From positions 69,485,349 to 69,549,348 of the forward strand of contig CM055099.1 of the NCBI GenBank assembly GCA_029204225.1: a stretch of 64,000 bases of DNA, written 5' to 3'. The notes under the pieces are model-generated. The model searched no databases. It saw nothing but the letters and a program-made list of their open reading frames with translations, and was not told the DNA's origin. This stretch comes from Diphasiastrum complanatum (Eukaryota; Streptophyta; Lycopodiopsida; Lycopodiales; Lycopodiaceae). The position numbers were made by a program, and so were the translations under genes. This document shows positions 10,196 through 22,923 of the stretch, in pieces; position 1 is the first letter of the stretch, and every line of letters starts with the position of its first letter.

Positions 10196-12620
10196 TTACT
10201 TTGAGCAATACGGAAGGATGAAGACACACTTTGTTGCAACTACAAATCTGACTCTTTTCATGTATTCACAACAATTTTCATCAAAATCAATGACAAAGTC
10301 AGGATTACATGTTGCATATTGAAATTTGTTCTCCAATTGATCAAGCCTAATCTGTATGTCTTGCTCATGGAGCGCCAATGTGTCAATGCCATGAGTGCTT
10401 CGAATTGGTTGATCTTGAGTGGGCATATGCACAACATTTGGCTCAACTCTACGAGAAACTATCTTTGGTTCCACACCAATTTCTTTTCGTTTCTTTTTAT
10501 GATGCTTTTGGTCGAGGTTCAGTGCAATGCGAACATGTTTTAGCTTGTGCAGCACAGTCTTTGGCATGATCTTACTCCCTAGACTTGGGATCCCTTTGGC
10601 CTCTCTTGTTAATGTACAACTGCAATTTTTGCATGAGATGGTCTCCATACTCTCTATGAAGAGGTTTGAAAAATTACAATTTGTGCAAAAGCCATTAGCA
10701 TATTGCACATGAGCGTGCTTCTTGCCTATACTTCTTTTAGTTTGTTGAGAGCGCAAAGATTTCTCCATTTCATTATGGGAGCCATACTTGTTACGTGTGA
10801 TTTTTGAAGGGATTGCAGATTTTCTACAGTGGCCTAGACATGTCCTTGTCACATTTTGTTGAAGAGAGTGTATTGAACTCCATCTTGGCATGGAATTTGT
10901 CCTAGGCCTAGGTGTCTCTCCACAAGAGGCCAAGGTAGAATGTGGCACACCCTTTTTGTAGCCAAAAGGTGCTTGCACATTGGAGCATTTCCAAAGCATG
11001 AGCAAGTCTCCTTTGTGAGATTGACCACATACCAATGGTTTGGGTTAGTTTCACTCTTGACATGGAAAGCAAAATCAGTCCCATCAAGCAACTTCATAGT
11101 GTTATTGTCGTCTCTGTAAGTTTGGAGTATGTGACATGCTGCAATGTCATGCATCCTCTGAGCTTTGGAAAGTCGCCTTCTAGAAAAGCGTCCAGAATCG
11201 TCTACACAAGTATAACATCAAGTTAAGAATACTATTTTGCAAGCAAGCAACCACACCTTAGATCCTTCTATTGCAATGTGCTAGTTAATTATTTTGCGGT
11301 GCTACAAAGAGGTATAGTTGTTTCTTGGCAACTTGAAGCATATGACATAAAGATTGGAGACCAAGCTTAAAACAATAAAAACATCTAAGAATCACCAAAC
11401 AAGGAAAGCCCTAAACCCTAGGACCACATTGGGGCACTCACCAATCACTTGCTTTTGTTTATAGAACCCCAATATCAGTGTGTTACCATATTGTGTTGTT
11501 GCTATCGATGAGCCAACCAAGCTATTAACAAGGTCTGTAATATTATGGTTTACTTTACCTTTTAAGACTGTATACTTCAAATGGTGCTAGGCACATTCAA
11601 TAAGGTTGGTTGTGTCCATTTGCCCATGGGGGAATTGGCGCCCCAGTTCAGCCACATTCTCCTCCACACTACATCTGGATCTGTCCATCCCATGTGGACA
11701 TACCTCAAGACATCTGGTGCGGGAGCATACCTATTGTCAAAATCCACAAGGCTTCTAGATTCAAGCTCCTCCAATCGTCAAAACTTAGTGCATCTACGAA
11801 TTGCATAGTTTTATAAGAAACTACCGAATGCTTGTCATCTACAATACATGAATAGGTAAGTCAATCTTACAATACTCGTTATTAACACCCAACACTAGTG
11901 TTAGATTACCTCTACTACATAGCTTGTATGCAAGTTGTGACACTTCTCTTGGAATCAAATAAAACTGATAACTGGCTTGGTCAGCGAGGCTAGTCATGGA
12001 TTGCAAAAAAGTAGCTCATTGCATAGATGCACTTGAAAGTTCTATAGGATCTCTATATGAAAAAAGGTCTTGCTCACAAGCATTAACAACTACTGGATGT
12101 GGATGCATGAACAAGACATCTTCCCTAGAACCTGGATGATGGTTCACATGGATGTCATACAATTGAATTCATGCATCTCCATCAATGCCATAGTGAGTAT
12201 CTTCTCCATTGAAATCCACTGGAGTGGTTGCTATCAATTGAAAGGGACACCCACTTTACAAGTTTTTCTTTTGCAAGATGCTACTTCTGTCAAAACTGGT
12301 CGTGGCTCTCCCCTATGGCAAACGTACTCTCTAGCACACAACTTATGTGCCCACCCACAAAATAAGATCTTCTCATTACCAATAACACCCTATGTTGGAT
12401 AACAATTTTTCAATTCTTGTATGTAAGTCCCTTAATGGTAGTAGGTAGTCTTGGGTGAAACAAGGATTACCTCTCGGGGCTCGTGGAGCAGTAGATTTAG
12501 GGGTGCACACTGGGCATGATCTGCAACATGCCCTAATAAAATCCTCTCGTATGCCATACCTTTTGCTTCTAGTAATCCAACATGAACTGATGGCCATCAC
12601 AGTTTGCCTTATAGACTGGT
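10196..12620 (-). pseudogene. SWIM-domain MULE/FAR1-like transposase remnant
   Basis: On the minus strand a SWIM zinc finger is clear at about 10960-11010: TCSCFGNAPMCKH, matching CxCxnCxH, preceded by the usual HWYVVNLTKE strand. SWIM domains sit near the C-terminus of Mutator-like and FAR1-type proteins. Downstream, in a second frame (stop near 10196), a 279-residue open frame holds CTNCN...SCKNCSC (a CX2C..CX2C pair) and a Lys/Arg-rich, coiled-coil-like tail. Upstream pieces at 11577-11774 (MGWTDPDVVWRRMW) and 12376-12600 (CCRSCPVC) may belong to the same gene but are in different frames and I cannot place them in a known family. Frame changes indicate a dead copy or unrecognised introns. 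Confidence 0.55.
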
Positions 12621-12649
12621 GTCTCTCCCCGTCCCCTTTGACATGGTGA

Positions 12650-15600
12650 ACATTAAAAATATTATGTCCATCTCATGTGTTTCTCCCTTGATATCTTGAG
12701 TTTCTTTGTGTAGAATGTTGATTTTATGGAGCCTTAAATGAGGGGTCTGCACACGTGATTTCCTCGTATCTCGGAAATCTGCTATTTGATAAGCTCTGAT
12801 GCATCAAACGGTATGAGTTAGCATTGAATACAAAGTAAGAGGAACGTATGTAGTCCACATGATTCACTGTCTGGGAAGATAGACCCAATGAATATGTGTA
12901 TGATTTGGAGTAGTTTCAGAAACTGCAATGTATAACTCATCATCGTTTAGTCATTGTCCTCTGGATCCGAGCCAAACAATAAACTTGTGAAGTAATTTTC
13001 AATGTTCATCTTCAAGTACTCTCCGTGCACTTGTTCCAAGGCGAAATGCCACTGAAAACAAAAAAATGTATAGGTAATAGCGAAGTGGTATGGAACCATG
13101 ACCAAGCTTGTGGTGGTGCATACAAACAGAGTAGTGAGAAAAAATTGGATCTAATTATATTTGGGAGGTGGGTTTGACAACTATTTTCTCTTGCTCGAAA
13201 GAATTTCATAGCTTTGTCTCTCTTGACAGACCTCAACTATATTCATTAGTACTTGTTATTAGCCCTTTTGAGATTTGAACATGAGGGCTCTTGACAAACA
13301 AACTTTGAACTTTGACCCCACTTTTCTGCCCATGCAAGGGATTGTGGACAATCAATTTACCTTCCATGTGGAGAGTGTGCCTAATTGAGCAATAACAAGC
13401 ATGGCATGTTTGTGCGTGTAATGATTGATTCATGTGAAATGTATCATTTAAGATTCATCATGATTAGCCAATATTGCATATTTGGAATTCGAAAGTGAGT
13501 TATGAAATCTAAACTTTGCAATGTTCTTAGAAACTTTCATCCACAATGTATCAACAATATGAGTTTTGGACAACGGATTGTGGGCTATCAACCCACTCTC
13601 CTATCCGTGCAAATAGATCGTTGGCTGTTTGCCCACTCTCTTGGTCTACAGAGCACACTTGATCCGCCAATGGCAAGCATGGCAAATTTGTGCATATACT
13701 TTATAACAAGATAGTTCACATCAACAAACGACATGGTTAGTGATAAATATCTAAAAATGTGCAAAAAAACATATCATTTTTTCCAATGCAATCTCAAACC
13801 AAATTTAAGTAGTTCGTCATGGTTTCCCTTCCCACCAAGCCATCCATCCACAAGACACCCCTATATGAAAAATGCATAACCAAAAAACTAAGTTTGGTTT
13901 CAAACCTTCCAAGTTCTTTTAATATCAAAAATGTTTTTTAGCCTTTGCATGGAGAACAATATTAGGTAAGCCCCAAACTCTTGGTCATAAGAAATGAACA
14001 TCAAGGAATCAAATTCAACCAGACCATCAACCAATGAAAAACCTTTCTAAAAAGTGGACACTAACAACAAACTAACTTGTTCTGACAAATGTCATATATT
14101 CACAACTGAAATGATGACTTATGCCATTTCCTTTGATCATAAGCCAATACTATTGATTAATCAATTCAAATAGAAGCTCACAAAACCCATCCTAACATTT
14201 AGTTGTTGATGTGCCAACACTATTTTCTTTGTCAAACCTTGTTGATGTGCTTTTTGGATGTGAGAACTTGTGTGAATATAATCAGGAAGTAGAAAAATAA
14301 AGACTTTAGTTTCTTTGCAAAACCTAGCAAAGAATATTGCAAACCCTAAACCCTACAAGGAGTTTAAAAAATGACACATAGACAAAACTAGCCATAATTG
14401 ACCATCTAGGCATCAACCATAGCTTTTAAAATATGACTATTTTATCTCTCCTATGTGGCAGTCTTTGGAGCACACCTATTTGATTTCAAATTTCTACATA
14501 AACCTAGAATATGGTTATTTTTTTAGGACATGGCAATTCTTGAAATACGGAAGTTACATTCATAATATTTTTTGGGAAGGAGTGGGGTTTGGAAATTACC
14601 ACCAAATTGTGTTTCTTGAAAGCCACATTTTCGATTTCAATCAAGATTGGAATACCTCCCAGGTTGTTACTCATTTTTTTAGCTAGGACTCATAACATTC
14701 TTCAAGTTTCTTGTAACTACCCATTTCGTAGGTGATGAAAATTAATGATTTTTTTACGGCTGAATATACAAATAGTATAATTGTAGTACGTAAAAAGTGT
14801 GAAACCCTAAACCCTTTGAATGGTTAAGTGGCCTCAATTGTATGTCATTATTCCACTCTCTGGGTATTCATTCATGGTAGGATAAACGACATCATCCGAT
14901 CGAGTAAACACAGACACAAAGCTTACTCCCAATCAGCCTATTGGTCTCATTTTCTAAATCTCGCCGAATATTTTGGAACATTAAAGTGTTGTTTGGATCA
15001 TTGATAACAAAAGACATTACATAAAGTCTTTCATCCCATGTCCAAGATCTATAGCGTGACAATCAACTAGCAAATACGATGAAGACAAATTGTAATTGCA
15101 TAATAATAAAATTGCAATCAACGATATAAGACAAAAACTTTAATACTCAGACTACGCAAAATGACCTAGAAAAATATAAGAGTATACAAAGTGAAGAATC
15201 TACACTATTTTCTCTATGCACTAAACCTATCTTTATAAGTGCGATCTAGTACTTGTAAACTCATAGTTGAGTATTGATAAATGATTAGCTATTGCTACCT
15301 AACCCAATGTTCGGGAAACCTTTTTGAGGTTTCCCTCAAAAAACGATGTGTGAAAAAGTTCTTCGGCTGCTATTGAGTGACATGCTATTACTTGCCGGTT
15401 TTCCTTTATAAAACCCAAGATTTATGACATAAAAAATCCTGTACAATTTTTGCCATGCCGGTTTATGGGAAAAGATGCCGGTTCCATTCTTGAACTATGC
15501 CGGCTTACCCGAACACTGACCTAACCCATCCTATATTAGATAAGTGCATGGTAGATGGTTGTCAACTTTGCGTGGAATAAACTACAGTACTTTGGGTCAA

Positions 15601-17870
15601 AATGGGATCGTGACTTGGGTCAAAATAGACGTAGGGATGGAGGGTCAAAACAGACATGGGATAAAAAATAAGTGGTTCAAATTTTTTATGTTAATCCTAG
15701 GGATTAAAATAGACTTCAACTTTATTTGCCTTATTGATCTAGCCAAGGATCGGCACGGTTTTTGATTCTAAGGGTTAAAATAATCTTCAATCCAAATTGT
15801 GAAAAACTTAAGTACTTTCTGTAGGCTATGTAAAAACTTGAGTATTTCTATAGACTTGACATGTCTTCATTACAAGAATGAATCACAAGGGAATTCCAAC
15901 ACATCATAGTAAACGAGACTAAAGATACGACATTTGTTATGCTCAACATAACAAAATAAAATCTAAAATGCATTTTAATACATTGAAAATGGTAATAGAA
16001 ATAGAACAATGTCATGATTGTTGTGCTCAACGCAAGAAAATATAAATTAGATTACGATTTGCTATGTTGAGCATACCATAATAGTCTACTAATTTCTATT
16101 TTCCTAATTTCTTTTTTCTCTAATGATGACAAACAACATATGTTTGAGCATATGCAGTGTGTTATGTTTCTTTGGTCAACCTATAATTTTCTTTTAACAC
16201 CGACTTGTCCCCAGAACAAAGTTCTCCCCCTTTTTCTTCCATGCAACCATGTCGGCCATGTTTCCTATGACGAACTTAACATCTATGACCATCACTTAAT
16301 ATCACACCTACCGTGGCTACCAGGATTGTATTGACAACTACCTTCCAGAACCATCGTTTCGGCACCACGATGTTTCTTAGCTGTGAAGGAATTGTTGTTA
16401 ATTTTAATATTCCAAAATCCCATACTTACTCGGCACTTCTGATATGCTCAATACGCACTAAAGGTTTCAAGCACCTGTGTGCTTGGGCTTATAAAATTGC
16501 AAAATTTATGTACTTTGTGAGCACCTACCCAAAATGCAAATAATAAAGACAATTGTGGCGTGGATTAACAGACAGAAATATATGTGCATCTTTCCAAGAA
16601 TGACAAATACAAGATCATAGTAGTGAAAAAAACATAAATGTCAAAATTCCTCGAAGGTCCGAAGTATGTGCACAACTTCTAGTGTATAAGAGAAAACTGT
16701 GAGGGACTTTAGTGCTGACGCAAGTGTGTGTTGTTGGTTTTGATTATATCATACAAGTTTTCTCCTTCCATTCTTATATGCAGCCAAGTGGAATTAAGTG
16801 AAAAAAATGACACTCACACTCAGTACCCTCAAGAAAAAAAAAAGAGACATCTTGTTTCATCCATAAGAAACTAGTGGATTGTTGTCATTAGGATCAAGAA
16901 ATTAACAGCAAGAGGACACTGGTATCAATGTGAGCTATATTATCTGATAATATCAGATATCTCATCAAACAAGAAGCCTTAGCTAAACTTTGATCTATTA
17001 AACTGACTAGGGGAAAGGAAAGATAGTCCATTATTGCTTACTAAGCAATGTTGCAATTGTCATGCTCGTACCTGATCTCTCTCCAGTTGTGGGACTTGAA
17101 TTAACAACACCTATACAACCTCTTCCACACCTTGGATCTCCTTCAGCTCCTGCACCACAAAAGAGACAATTTGTGAAGAAGAAGAACTGGAAAGTTTTGC
17201 ACATTGGGATAATTTTTTATGACTTGCTTTAGACACCCTGAGCTCAAGAAGAATGAAAGAGATTTATTGTGTGTGAATGCAGTGATGGCATTCACAAAAT
17301 TTGCTTACCAGCTCCTCAAAATTCTGTAGAAGCTGGATCTTAGTTCCTCCCCTGCCTTTCTGGATAGGTGAGCTATGGAAACCTGCTAGAAGAGAAAGCC
17401 CCAATCCACGGAACCTGCCAGTAGTGAATTATCCCACACAATGGATGCTTGGGCAGCGTCACAGCAGCCCGTAGATCATGTCAATGAAGACAACACATCT
17501 CACACATATCCTTGATTCCCCATTGCATCGATGAGCAGCAGAGCATTGCTTTATGGATGAGCAGCAGAGCATTGCATCGAGGAGCAACAGAACGATGAAC
17601 ACCAAAGGCAAGCGCGAGGAGCAGAGACAGTTTGACAGCGAGGTTGATCTTTCCCGCCGCCCAGACACCCTCCACAGCTACTGCTAGCTGTAGGCACAGG
17701 CCACGCCCCTTGCTCCCCCCTTCACCCGTCACCATTGGCGAACGACTTTTCGCACTCCAACGCATGCCCCACTATCGGGCAACCTTCCACGCGTCAACAT
17801 TGCAAACGACTAACACGAGCGACCTGTGCTCTTAAGCCCCAGCGGGCCACCTCGGGCAACTGTGATCGCA
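12650..17870. other. Gene-poor region
   Basis: No protein domain, LTR pair or RNA gene was recognised in this AT-rich stretch. There is a diverged pair of about 120-base segments near 13300-13430 and 13570-13700 sharing attgtgg..atcaa and agcatggca..tttgtgc words. All open frames are short and lack family motifs. Confidence 0.5.
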
Positions 17871-18804
17871 TGTGAAATGGCGTGAGGGTCTCTAAAATCC
17901 TCTCAACCAATAAATTTTTAGGAATACGACTCATAGGACTTAACCCCCAACCGAAGGACTTCTATTCTCGTAGAGCTCTCTCTCTCTCTCTCTCTCTCAA
18001 CTCACATTATCCATTTCTTCAAATCAAATCTTTTTCCTCACAAAGCGAAACCAAACCAACACGAGCAGACAAAGATGGTTCCTACTACTCCTAATCACTT
18101 TCAACTATCCACATAAGCAGACAAGAACATAAGTAGGAATAGATCAAAGCCCAACAATGCTTTGCCTCATTTGCGCTCAACCCAGAAAACAGAGCAATCA
18201 ACACAAAAAAACCAACAAAAACAGATGAAGATGCATCGAGAAAGCTACAATATGTGAATTAACCTACATAATTTGCTGCTACATTCGTCTACTTGCCCAG
18301 TAGCAAGAAAATCCACCGACGTGCTCTCTCTCTCTCTCTCTCTGTAATAGACCACAAGGGATAACCACTAAGATGAGGATAGGAGAACACAATAAGAGAG
18401 ACTATGGAGCCAAACCGCCCAACCAATGACTAAAGCAAGCTCTAAGGCCATGGTATTCTCGACTTAACACCTTTCTTGAGTCACTAGGATTTGATCCTGG
18501 AGAAACCTCCTGGATCTAGCCCCCAAGCCATTGCCATGTGAAGCAAGAGGAGAGGAGAGAAACTGGTGACCTAAACCCAATATGTCGACGGGAGAATCCC
18601 TACCTCATTATATAGAGAGTAGAGTCATGTGCATGAAACCTGCAACCCCCATGTAGGTCAACTATAAATCGATCACACCTCATCATGCAGTCCTCCTGCC
18701 TATATTTGTCACATAGACATGCAGGCGTGACCAATAATCTCGAGTACTGGAGGGCCGGTATACCATATTAGGACTATTCTAGGTCCTTAACCGAATATGG
18801 CCAT

Positions 18805-18856
<52 letters not shown>

Positions 18857-19400
18857 CACATCCAATTTGGTCGCGACCCAGTTAATCCGGCGACGCGTGT
18901 CCCTCGTGATACTGCCCGTCGTGTGCCCACGCACGTACCTAGCCTGCTTCTTGGTTGCTTGCCAAGTGGCATGGTTCTTTTATCTCATAATGTTGTGGGA
19001 GAAAAACATGAGCTTGTATATCTATTGAAAAAGCTGAATGTGTGGCATGTACACGCGAAAGTGCAGTTGGCGCTCGCAAAAAATCGTTGGCGCCTTGGTG
19101 CCTGTCAAAAAAGTGGTCGTGGGCTCGGTTCTAGCGGGCACCGTGTGCCGAGGGGCCCACGCCTAGATTGGTGCCTATCAAAGATTGTGGGTCCTGAGAT
19201 TTGCGGGACCACGCACCTGGGGCCTGCGAAAAATCAGGTCCGGGACCCATCGTGAGAGAGGAAGCAGCCTGGTGCTCGTGGAAAAAGTGGTCCTGGGCCC
19301 AGGTGCCCGTGGGCCCACAAGACCAGCAACCCGCGACAAAATGGTGCCCGCCCAAAATGTGGTCCTAGGAATCGGTCGACAGGCCCCACAAAATCGCCCG
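17871..19400. other. Upstream flank of CGLD27 with (TC)n microsatellites
   Basis: Contains three pure (TC)n tracts (17975-17998, 18324-18343, 18807-18854) and GC-richer, internally repetitive sequence from about 19040 (variants of gggcccac / gcctgcgaaaaa / gtggtcctggg). No coding domain seen. The TC tracts are free of LINE insertions, unlike those in the intron. Confidence 0.5.
18807..18854 (+). repeat. (CT)n microsatellite
   Basis: Uninterrupted CT dinucleotides over 48 bases. Confidence 0.95.
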
Positions 19401-19408
19401 CGCTACCC

Positions 19409-19562
19409 GAGGAATATTCTTGCCTGCTGCCCTGTCACGTGTCACTCAGGTACTGGTTCGGGGCCAAATATGTCCCGTGCCAATCGAGGAATTTTCTTGC
19501 CTACTGCCCTGTCACGTGTCACTCACGTATTGGTTCAGGGCCAAATATGTCCCCATGCGAAT
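19409..19562 (+). promoter_or_regulatory. 77-bp tandem duplication carrying two CACGTG (G-box) motifs
   Basis: Two adjacent copies (19409-19485 and 19486-19562) begin GAGGAAT[A/T]TTCTTGCCT and share CCCTGTCACGTGTCACTCA and GGGCCAAATATGTCCC. Each contains CACGTG (19436-19441 and 19513-19518) inside CACGTGTC, the core bound by plant bZIP/bHLH factors. They sit 420-570 bp upstream of the CGLD27 start codon. Their position suggests a promoter role, but binding and promoter activity are inferred. Confidence 0.5.
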
Positions 19563-19731
19563 AAGCCGATACCGCTTTCTCTCGAAAATTCTCTTTTAAA
19601 AGTTTTGTGAATCACATGTTCTCTCTCTAAAATCCATATGTTTGCCCTTCATTACCAGTTCAACCCATTAATACAAACGTGGACCAATGAAAATCTGCCA
19701 AAACCCCCCGTTTTGTTTAACATTAATGACA

Positions 19732-19770
19732 CGCTCTCTCTCTCTTGCTCGCTCGCTCGCTCGCTCGCCC
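19732..19770 (+). repeat. (TC)n followed by (GCTC)n in the CGLD27 5' flank
   Basis: CTCTCTCTCT then GCTCGCTCGCTC repeats about 210-250 bp before the start codon, probably in the 5' leader or core promoter, as CT-rich tracts often are in plants. Confidence 0.7.
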
Positions 19771-19982
19771 TGTGGTGAGAGCGATGGCGTCCTCCTCTTT
19801 GCCTTCTTCATCGCCACCACTTGCTTCCGTCCCATCACACCCCAATTGAGCAGCAGCAGCTGCTGCTGAGCAGATTAATCAAATTGCCAATCAATCCATC
19901 CATCTCTTCTGAGATGTGATCTCAGTATTTCAGCAGCACAGATTCTTCCATCCTTCAGTTTTGCAGCTAATTCCTGCTCGCC

Positions 19983-20586
19983 ATGGCGGTCTCAGCCGTC
20001 CTTGCCCCTAATTTCATGTTCCCTGCCCTTAACAAACCCTCACTGTCTTCTCGGCTCTGCTTTGAGCCCACTCCAGCAGCTGCCCAGAGCCTGGGATCAG
20101 CAACGCTCTTGGCTAACAATAAACCCTTTCAAGCAGGTGTGAATGGAAGGAGGATAAATCTTAGAAGGTTCCGGTGCAGTGTGAACAAAGGAAATACCGG
20201 ATCGGGCGGGGGCGGCAGCAGGGGGGGAAGTGGCGGCGATAAGTTCAGCCCCCTGTTTGCAAATGGAAACTCTGAGATAGAAAGCCCTGTGCCTTATGAG
20301 CAGCAGCCCATCAATGAATACCAGAGCTTGTTGGATTCGGTTTATTTTTCGTGGGCAGTGGAGGATGTGTGGAGCTATGGGTTGAAGCTGGGGGCAATTG
20401 GGGCATCTTTCACATTGTTGCTGGGGTGGCCGGTGGCCGCGGCAAGTGTAAATCCGGAGCAGGAGTTCTGGAAATGTGGGATGGGAGCAGTTTGTGGGGG
20501 AATTATGTGCACAACTTTGTCAGCTCTGAGGCTCTATTTGGGATGGGCTTACGTTGGAAACCGCCTTTTTAGTGCCACAGTTGAAT
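19983..20586 (+). CDS. CGLD27: CGLD27 / Ycf36-like plastid protein, exon 1
   Basis: The start ATG lies in CCATGG context. The first ~65 residues (MAVSAVLAPNFMFPALNKPS...), Ser/Ala/Arg-rich and almost free of acidic residues, look like a chloroplast transit peptide, followed by a Gly-rich linker. The conserved domain (DUF1230/CGLD27-like) starts with PVPYEQQPINEYQSL and continues FSWAVEDVWSYGLKLG, a hydrophobic segment (AIGASFTLLLGWPVAAASV), then ALRLYLGWAYVGNRLFSATVE. The exon ends after the first base of the next codon (phase 1) before donor GTACTA. The family is conserved from cyanobacteria (Ycf36) to plants; in plants and algae it is plastid-localised and iron-deficiency responsive. The biochemical role is unknown. 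Confidence 0.93.
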
Positions 20587-20699
20587 GTACTACTCCTTTC
20601 TCTCACTCTCGCTTTTATGGATTGTTTTGTATGGTTTCTTTATGTGTTTCCTCCAATTCAGACTTATCAATTGACCATAGTTACAAGTTGATTTGAATG

Positions 20700-21046
20700 A
20701 GCTTGCTTTGAATCTCAATTCCGATTATGCTGGATTTGGAAAATTCGAGCTTCTTGAATTTGTTTTAGAAAACATTTGGAAAAAGAACTCAAAGTCTTCA
20801 TCAATCTTCTGATGTGAATATTTTGTTGATTCCAGTCGGGCAAAATTGTTTGAATGTCAATTTTTGGCACTATGAATTGACCTTTAGTAATAGTTCATCA
20901 TAAAGATGCATTAGTGCTCACATTGGAGAAAATAAGGCTTATGTACCTATTTTAATCTTATAAATTTTATGGATACTCTGAACATTTTTCAAAAAATCCA
21001 TGGGTGGCAGGATTGAATCTCTATAGTCTCTTTTTAGAAACAAGTC

Positions 21047-21077
<31 letters not shown>

Positions 21078-22380
21078 ACTCACAAAAATTCCTTTCCTCC
21101 CCAAGAGGAATTTTGACAAGCATTCCTACCTTATGCACCTCACATGTCTTTATAAGCTAGACCTCTATGCACCTCAGTTATATTTTTGAGACAAAGATAT
21201 TCAGTCCAATGCCACCACACTTTCTAGCTCCTTGATATCCTTTGAGCTTATCCTCGAAGTCATTGAGAACCTTGAGCCAAGATATCGATGATCTGTGAGT
21301 TGAGCTCGCCAATTGTGCCTCAAACATGCTATCATGCACCATTGCATCTTTTTTACTCAGATTTGGCATGGATCCCCATATTCTTGGTGTATTGATATTC
21401 TGTCCACCAAGCTGAGTTTTCATTTTTACAAGACATTCACAACTATCTACCAATTGCATGTGCAAATACATCATCATAATTTTAACCTAAGAGTTTATTC
21501 CTTATTTCACTAGCAAGCTAGTTTGGCATATGAAGAATGAGGCATCCTCGCCAAGGTCTTACATTCTTCTATTCATACTTTTTACCCTAGACTTCAGTAC
21601 TAATTGCTCATGTTACCCTAGACTTCAGTACTAATTGCTCCACATGCAACCAATCATTTGCTCATGCCACTTGACAACACCTTGACTTAGGCATGACCGG
21701 AGTTTTTAAAACATGGCAATGCTATATGATAATTTGAAAGAATTTGAAGAGGTCTAGCCTATTGATTTTTGAAACTTTCTAAATAGTTTGTGCCATAGTT
21801 GCACCCAGCCATAAGCTATTTTTCCTAATGTTTTTTTTTTCATCACGTTTTGCGTTTTGAAACATGTTTTGGAGAATCGGGATTCGCGAAATAGAACCCA
21901 ACAAAACGCGTTTCGCTGCAACTATGGAACTTTGTGCATAGAAGCTTGCTCTAGACGTGCTTTTGCTTTTTGTTAAGCCTATCACACCTTTATTAGTGAA
22001 ATATGGATACTTTTTAAGAGATTGGATGCTGTTTTTTTTGCAAAAGTTGATGCTTTGCATAGTAGCAACCAAACTCGTCTGGTTGAGGAATCAAACTCAT
22101 TTGACACCTATCGCGTTTCAAACATGTTCGAAACTATAGCTTTTGTGTTTTTTGGAAATAGATACTATTTACACTTATTTGTGGTTAATCGAAAAAACTT
22201 TTCAAACATCTGGCTAATTATTTCGAATGTTTGAAACATATGCCAGTGGTGGCTATGGAGCCAATTTATAGTGAGAGGGAGGTCGCACTAGTTTTGTCTA
22301 GGAGTAAAACAAATCAAAAATATTCACGACCATTTGAATTGATTCAAATCTACTCGATTCAAATCTAGTTGCTGTATTGA
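20700..22380. other. Intron 1 proximal sequence with small repeats
   Basis: Contains a (CT)n tract (21045-21072) and a 31-bp-period tandem duplication at 21582-21610 / 21613-21640 (ttaccctagacttcagtact...). Otherwise unassigned. Confidence 0.6.
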
Positions 22381-22390
22381 GCTTGATTAT

Positions 22391-22426
22391 AAGTAGTGGG
22401 ATGACAATGGTTTCGACTAGTAATCT
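22391..22426 (+). repeat. 36-bp direct repeat, left copy
   Basis: Identical over 36 bases to 22888-22923 (begins aagtagtgggatgacaatgg). The pair brackets an iMet-type primer-site complement at about 22785-22796 (ctctgatacca), hinting at a small LTR-type element on the minus strand. Confidence 0.55.
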
Positions 22427-22887
22427 ATTTATTATACCAAGCAACTCAAGCATACTTTGCTGATTATATAGCCATAACCAGGTGAGAGAGAAAGACAACA
22501 ATTCACCAATCTTGCCAATGTAGAAAAACCAACATCTACACTATGAATGAGATGCAAAATCTAATAGATCTTGATCAAACATGAACCAAAACATAAAATA
22601 AAGTTGCTGTCAGCTACTGTATTTCACACGGATCGAAGGAACTTTCCTGTCTCCTGCCATTCGGACGACCGATACCCTATATGGAGTCCTCTCTCCAGAG
22701 ACGCTTTGAGTGCTATTTTTCTTGGTGAAAGACGCTATTTCATAGCTCCACCGGATCGTGCATACCTGCAACACCCTGCCGCTCTGATACCATATTAAAA
22801 TCCTGTTAGGATCTAGTATTTGGTTAAATCCTTTCATAGTCGGGCCACTTGGTCTAAAAAAGTACATGTAGATCAAGCATTGATGAT

Positions 22888-22923
22888 AAGTAGTGGGATG
22901 ACAATGGTTTCGACTAGTAATCT
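22888..22923 (+). repeat. 36-bp direct repeat, right copy
   Basis: Second identical copy, 497 bp from the first. Confidence 0.55.

Noticed and set aside
12070-12402. 110-aa + strand frame
   Set aside because: No family motif; overlaps a minus-strand region with finger-like Cys pairs.
19185-19610. 141-aa frame upstream of CGLD27
   Set aside because: Covers the internally duplicated GC-rich flank; no domain, and the duplication explains the repeated residues.
20587-20696. Open frame of exon 1 reading on to 20696
   Set aside because: The extension (CTTPFSHSRFYGL...) does not match the family, and splicing at 20586 restores the conserved motif.
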